A DNA stretch of 64,000 nt from Bin87 sp965220095 (GTDB lineage Bacteria; Chloroflexota; Dehalococcoidia; Lucifugimonadales; UBA3495). Location of the stretch: the NCBI GenBank assembly GCA_965220095.1, contig OZ244805.1:930001-994000 (forward strand). The letters are read 5' to 3'. Made by a program: the position numbers and the translations under genes. Below, piece after piece: positions 60,915 to 64,000 of this stretch. Within the stretch, counting starts at the first letter, position 1. Each line of letters opens with the position of its first letter. Below the pieces are notes generated by a model that worked only from the letters and a program-made list of their open reading frames with translations, was not told where the DNA came from and searched no databases.

Positions 60915-62756
60915 CTATATGGCGCCGGTCAGCTCCAGGTTTATTTCGCGCACGCGTTCCTTGCCGACTTGCACCTGAACTGCCTCCGGGGATTCCCAAT
61001 CGGCATTGTCCTGTAGGACGGTAAGCAACTGCGAGATTTCATTATTCAGATATTCCTTTTCGATTCCCAATCGGATTTGCCTCCAGGCTCGCTGCAATTC
61101 GACTTCCCTAAACAGAGCCAGGTTTCGACCGCGCAGCAGGTCAAGATGTCCCTGTAATTCAGGGGCGATTGGCATATCCGGAGGCTGCCCAGCATCCTGG
61201 CCTGACTCATCGACGGCCCGCCTGCCGATGATGCTGCGGTGAATTTCGCGGTTTTCAGCGCGAGTGAACCAATCGGACGACACCGTGGCGGCGGCATCCG
61301 GGCCCAATTCGTCCCCGTGCTGCAAAAGTAGGGCCAGGCAATACTCCTCAATTGTCCGTTCGTCCCGCGCTGGCTGCGGTGTGCCATCGTCGGCGGAAGA
61401 CGGCGCGGGACGGCGCTGACGAGATTGTGCCGACTGCCTGGCTACCGCAGGTATCGCTGCGTGCAGCGTTTCGATGCTCACGCCAAGCTGTCCGGAAAGG
61501 TCATCCAGGTGGATGTCGCGTCGTATCGGATCGGGGATCTGCGCCACAAATCGCAGCATCGCCCCGACCACCCAGGCCCGACCGTCGGCGGTCGTCATAT
61601 CGGCGCGGGAAGCGAGCGACGCCAGCAAGTAGTCAAACAACGGAGCCGCGCCAGCGAGAAACTCCGGCCAGGCGTCGGGTGACTTTCGGATCAGGTCGTC
61701 CGGGTCCTGGCCCTCGGGCAACTCCGCCACCAGCAATTCCAGGTGTTGCGGCGGCTGCAGCACTGACGCATCGGGCCGCTGTGCGTTGCGGAAGTTGCGT
61801 TGCTGGAACACGCCCCAGGACGATTCCAGGCTGCGCAGCGTCGCATTTTGTCCCGCTGCATCGCCGTCCAGCGCCATGGTCACCTGGCTGGTGAGGCGGC
61901 GCACCTGGGCAACCTGTTGTTCGGTTACCGCTGTGCCCATGGACGCCACCACGTTGTCGAATCCATGCTGGTGCGCCATGATGGCGTCCATGTAGCCTTC
62001 AACTACCACCACGCCCCGCTGCCGCACCGGTTCTTTGGCCAGATACATCGCATACAGGATTCTGGATTTGTCGAACACCGGCGTGCGCGGCGTATTGACG
62101 TACTTGGCGGCGATTGAGTCGTCCAGGGCACGGCTGCCAAAACCGGCCACACGCCCCGACCATTCCCGGATGGGAATAATCAACCGGCCTCGGAACAAAT
62201 CGTAATAACGGCCATCATCCGATTGTCGCGCCAAGCCCGCCTCGGCAACCTTTTCCGGCGCGTAGCCGGCGCGAGTCAGATGGGCGAGCAGATGGTTGTC
62301 TCGCGGTGGACTGTATCCCAGTTCAAAGGTTTGCGCGGTCCGTTCCATGATGCCGCGATTTTCCAAATACTCGCGGACGAATTTAGCCTCCGCAGACGCC
62401 AGTTCCTGCTGATAGAAACGCCGGGCCGCATCATTGATTTCGTACAATTCTGCCGACTGGCCGGCGGTTTCCCGGTCTTCAATGGTAACGCCGACCCGTG
62501 CGCCCAGCCGATGCAACGCCTCGCGGAAGTCCATCCGCTCTGCTTTCATCACGTAGGATAGGGCATCACCGCCCTCAGCGCACGCGCCAAAACAACGCCA
62601 GGATTGCCGGTCGGGAAAAACGTAGAACGACGGGGTCCTTTCCTGATGGAACGGGCAGTTGGCTTTGTATGATGAACCAGACCGTTGCAGGTTGACGTAG
62701 CTGCTGATTAGCTCGACAATATCCACACGGCTTTTAACGTCGTCAATCTGGGTCAT
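60915..62756 (-). CDS. dnaG: DNA primase
   Basis: A 613-residue DnaG. The N-terminal CHC2 zinc domain has Cys34 and His37 (NCPFHQERTPSF) and Cys55 and Cys59 (RCFGACAEGGD); the second pair is CFGAC, one residue longer than the usual CFGC. The TOPRIM core has VVVVEGYMDAIMAHQHG and MALDGDAAGQNATLRSL with the acidic metal-binding residues. The C-terminal helicase-interacting domain (about 440-613) is present. It makes RNA primers for replication. The start ATG at 62756 has a poor ribosome site but the conserved N-terminus VKSRVDIVELISSYV. Confidence 0.94.
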   Translation of the reverse strand: MTQIDDVKSRVDIVELISSYVNLQRSGSSYKANCPFHQERTPSFYVFPDRQSWRCFGACAEGGDALSYVMKAERMDFREALHRLGARVGVTIEDRETAGQSAELYEINDAARRFYQQELASAEAKFVREYLENRGIMERTAQTFELGYSPPRDNHLLAHLTRAGYAPEKVAEAGLARQSDDGRYYDLFRGRLIIPIREWSGRVAGFGSRALDDSIAAKYVNTPRTPVFDKSRILYAMYLAKEPVRQRGVVVVEGYMDAIMAHQHGFDNVVASMGTAVTEQQVAQVRRLTSQVTMALDGDAAGQNATLRSLESSWGVFQQRNFRNAQRPDASVLQPPQHLELLVAELPEGQDPDDLIRKSPDAWPEFLAGAAPLFDYLLASLASRADMTTADGRAWVVGAMLRFVAQIPDPIRRDIHLDDLSGQLGVSIETLHAAIPAVARQSAQSRQRRPAPSSADDGTPQPARDERTIEEYCLALLLQHGDELGPDAAATVSSDWFTRAENREIHRSIIGRRAVDESGQDAGQPPDMPIAPELQGHLDLLRGRNLALFREVELQRAWRQIRLGIEKEYLNNEISQLLTVLQDNADWESPEAVQVQVGKERVREINLELTGAI

Positions 62757-62797
62757 AATAATACGGCCAACTCGCTGGGAGACACTGCGCCAACGCT

Positions 62798-62806
62798 ATT
62801 ATAGCA
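62798..62806 (-). promoter_or_regulatory. Extended -10 promoter for dnaG-rpoD
   Basis: On the minus strand TGCTATAAT (TGn plus TATAAT) lies about 45 bases upstream of the dnaG start. The -35 region is not well conserved, as expected for extended -10 promoters. Confidence 0.5.
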
Positions 62807-62864
62807 CATTTTCGAGCTGATGCGCGACCATACACGGCGACAAACCAGAGCCTTTTCAAAACCC

Positions 62865-62887
62865 CCCTCTCCCTCGATAGGAGAGGG
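62865..62887. repeat. Dispersed hairpin repeat, second copy
   Basis: CCCTCTCC (62865-62872) pairs with GGAGAGGG (62880-62887) and is followed by TGAGGGTGAAC. The hairpin after the VOC gene at 49368 has the same CCCTCTC...GAGAGGG pattern followed by TGAGGGTACAAC. Confidence 0.5.
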
Positions 62888-62925
62888 TGAGGGTGAACCC
62901 CCGTCCCCATCTCCGTCCCATTCCC

Positions 62926-63008
62926 ATCCCGTCTATCCTGTACATCCATGCCAAAACCCGTCCCCGTCCCCGTCCCTATCCCGTCTATCCTGTACATCCA
63001 TGCCAAAA
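62926..63008. repeat. 31-bp perfect direct repeat
   Basis: A 31-base word beginning ATCCCGTCTATCCTGTACAT and ending CCATGCCAAAA occurs at 62926-62956 and 62978-63008, 52 bases apart. A diverged form (ATCCCGTTTATCCTGTCCAT) is at about 63462-63482. The word resembles a family of intergenic repeats seen in many bacteria. Confidence 0.65.
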
Positions 63009-63537
63009 ACCCGCCCCCCGCCACTGACACCAACCCCTTGCGTCCTCCGATTCCCCATCCCTATCATCAATTATGTCAGGCAATTCCGGCCAGACCTCGC
63101 GAACCTCGTCGGAACCGCCCCAGCTACATCCGAATAGCAAGGCGAATACGGTTTCAGGGCGACAACGGCCCGTCGGTTATTTGCAGATTGGTTCAGTTGG
63201 GCTATGCCGCCTTTCACCGGTGATGCCTGACGAACCCAGCGGGAGTCACCACCGCCGCGTGCCGCGCTGCCCCGGTTCCATCAACCGGCTGCCCGCGGGA
63301 CACGCAAGTCTAGGACAAAATTGCTCTGCGCGCAAAACAGTGTTGGCCGTGCTCCGACACCGCCCCGAAACCGTAAACGCCTGACACCAAAAACACCAAA
63401 CCCACCACCCAAAAGGACAAAGCCCATCCAGCGTCAACCCTCAATCAGAAGAATCCCGCCCATCCCGTTTATCCTGTCCATCCCGGTAAAATCACGCCCC
63501 CAATGCCAACGACTACGGTTGCGATACCGGCCGTAAT

Positions 63538-64000
63538 TCAGGGCGTGTACGTCACCGTGATGGTCATCTGAGCCTTGTCATCCTCGTTGGATGCCACTGC
63601 GACAATCTCGTTGCGCCCAACCTGCAGCAGGATGTCGGCCCGCCACTGGCCGGAGCCGTCCGCTGGCGCCGGTATGATGCCATTTAGCACTACTCGAGCA
63701 TCCGGCAGCGTTGTGCCAGACACCGTGATCACCGCATCGTCCACGTTTGCTCCGTTGGCCGGTTCGGAAATCCTGACCGTCAGCACTGGCGGCTCGGGAT
63801 CATAGGTTACCTGCAAAAAGAGGCGCGCTTTCTGGTCGGACGAACTGTCGCTACTGATGATTTCCAGCACGTTGACTCGTTCCCCCAGCGGTATAAAACC
63901 GGCAAAATTGCCGTTGGCGTCGGCCCGCACCGGGCGCATCCGCTGTTCCGACCCGCTGCTGTCATAGAAAATCTCCACGAAGGACCAGGGCAGCGTTCTG
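63538..64000 (-). CDS. Partial protein with Ig-like (bacterial surface) repeats, start outside the window
   Basis: The frame is open to the end of the window (reading RTLPWSFVEIFYD before the first internal start), so at least 154 residues are seen and the gene begins beyond 64000. The sequence has two beta-rich units: VTYDPEPPVLTVRISEPANG then VDDAVITVSGTTLPDARVVL, and NEIVAVASNEDDKAQMTITV at the end. This PPxLxVxxPxNGxxVxxxxVxVxGxxxxxxxVxxNG pattern is typical of Ig-like or glucodextranase-B-like surface repeats. Such domains occur in secreted adhesins and polysaccharide-binding proteins. Confidence 0.65.
   Translation of the reverse strand, partial: RTLPWSFVEIFYDSSGSEQRMRPVRADANGNFAGFIPLGERVNVLEIISSDSSSDQKARLFLQVTYDPEPPVLTVRISEPANGANVDDAVITVSGTTLPDARVVLNGIIPAPADGSGQWRADILLQVGRNEIVAVASNEDDKAQMTITVTYTP

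Larger units (their letters stand above)
62757..63537. other. Repeat-rich intergenic region
   Basis: A 780-base spacer without a convincing gene. It holds the dnaG promoter, a hairpin repeat (62865-62887), C-rich low-complexity sequence, a 31-base direct repeat (62926-63008) and a degenerate third copy near 63461-63490. Short frames here have biased composition (many P, S, R) and no similarity I recognise. Confidence 0.6.

Noticed and set aside
62860..63500. CRISPR-like array in the repeat-rich spacer
   Set aside because: Only two perfect copies and one diverged copy, irregular spacing, low-complexity surroundings and no cas genes.

Overview
The window is a high-GC, gene-dense bacterial chromosome segment. 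The 16S rRNA gene, an LDH-type malate dehydrogenase, a Complex I operon without NADH-module genes, a succinate dehydrogenase set without a cytochrome b anchor, and a short cobalamin-independent methionine-synthase-like protein together suggest a member of the Chloroflexota, probably Dehalococcoidia or the SAR202 lineage. That placement is inference from sequence reading and was not checked by database search. Region 1 (1-8.8 kb): the end of a YyaL/DUF255 protein, a GPH-type transporter, a decayed ISAs1 transposase tail, monomeric NADP isocitrate dehydrogenase, malate dehydrogenase and a class III aminotransferase. Region 2 (8.8-25.3 kb, all minus strand): an 11-subunit Complex I (nuoABCDHIJK, a DUF2007-like small gene, nuoLMN), then nadK, two tandem NUDIX hydrolases and a succinate dehydrogenase made of flavoprotein, iron-sulfur subunit and an HdrB/SdhE-like CCG-domain subunit. 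Short gaps and ATGA-type overlaps suggest coupled expression of respiration and pyridine-nucleotide upkeep. Region 3 (25.4-28.6 kb): a nested mobile-element nest, in which an internally deleted IS66 remnant with both terminal repeats is split by an IS5-type element and an IS701-type element. Region 4 (28.6-33.1 kb): an SDR relic, an MFS transporter, a REP-like palindrome, a MetE-core-like protein, an OsmC protein and a two-domain sulfurtransferase. Region 5 (33.4-35.3 kb): a complete 16S rRNA gene with its own promoter, its own processing stem and its own terminator, and no 23S or 5S following it. Region 6 (35.4-46.7 kb): thiL, tsaE, tsaB and ndk; rsfS on the other strand; gltB-gltD; an orphan HEPN/PaREP1-like gene; pyruvate kinase. 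Region 7 (46.9-54.9 kb): a luciferase-like flavin oxidoreductase, a GNAT acetyltransferase, a VOC protein, a membrane-anchored unknown, a thiolase/DUF35 pair, and two amidases behind a GatC/AtzG-like small gene. These look like catabolic or accessory functions. Region 8 (55-64 kb): glmU, a CBS/CorC-domain membrane protein, a sortase-fold protein without recognisable catalytic residues, a small zinc-ribbon protein, the rpoD-type sigma factor, dnaG, a repeat-rich spacer and a partial Ig-like surface protein. I saw no CRISPR array, tRNA gene, prophage or replication origin. The clearest unusual features are the stand-alone 16S transcription unit, the two respiratory complexes with non-classical composition, the DUF2007 gene inside the nuo operon, the nested transposons whose reading frames can be reconstructed, and the catalytically degenerate sortase-like protein.
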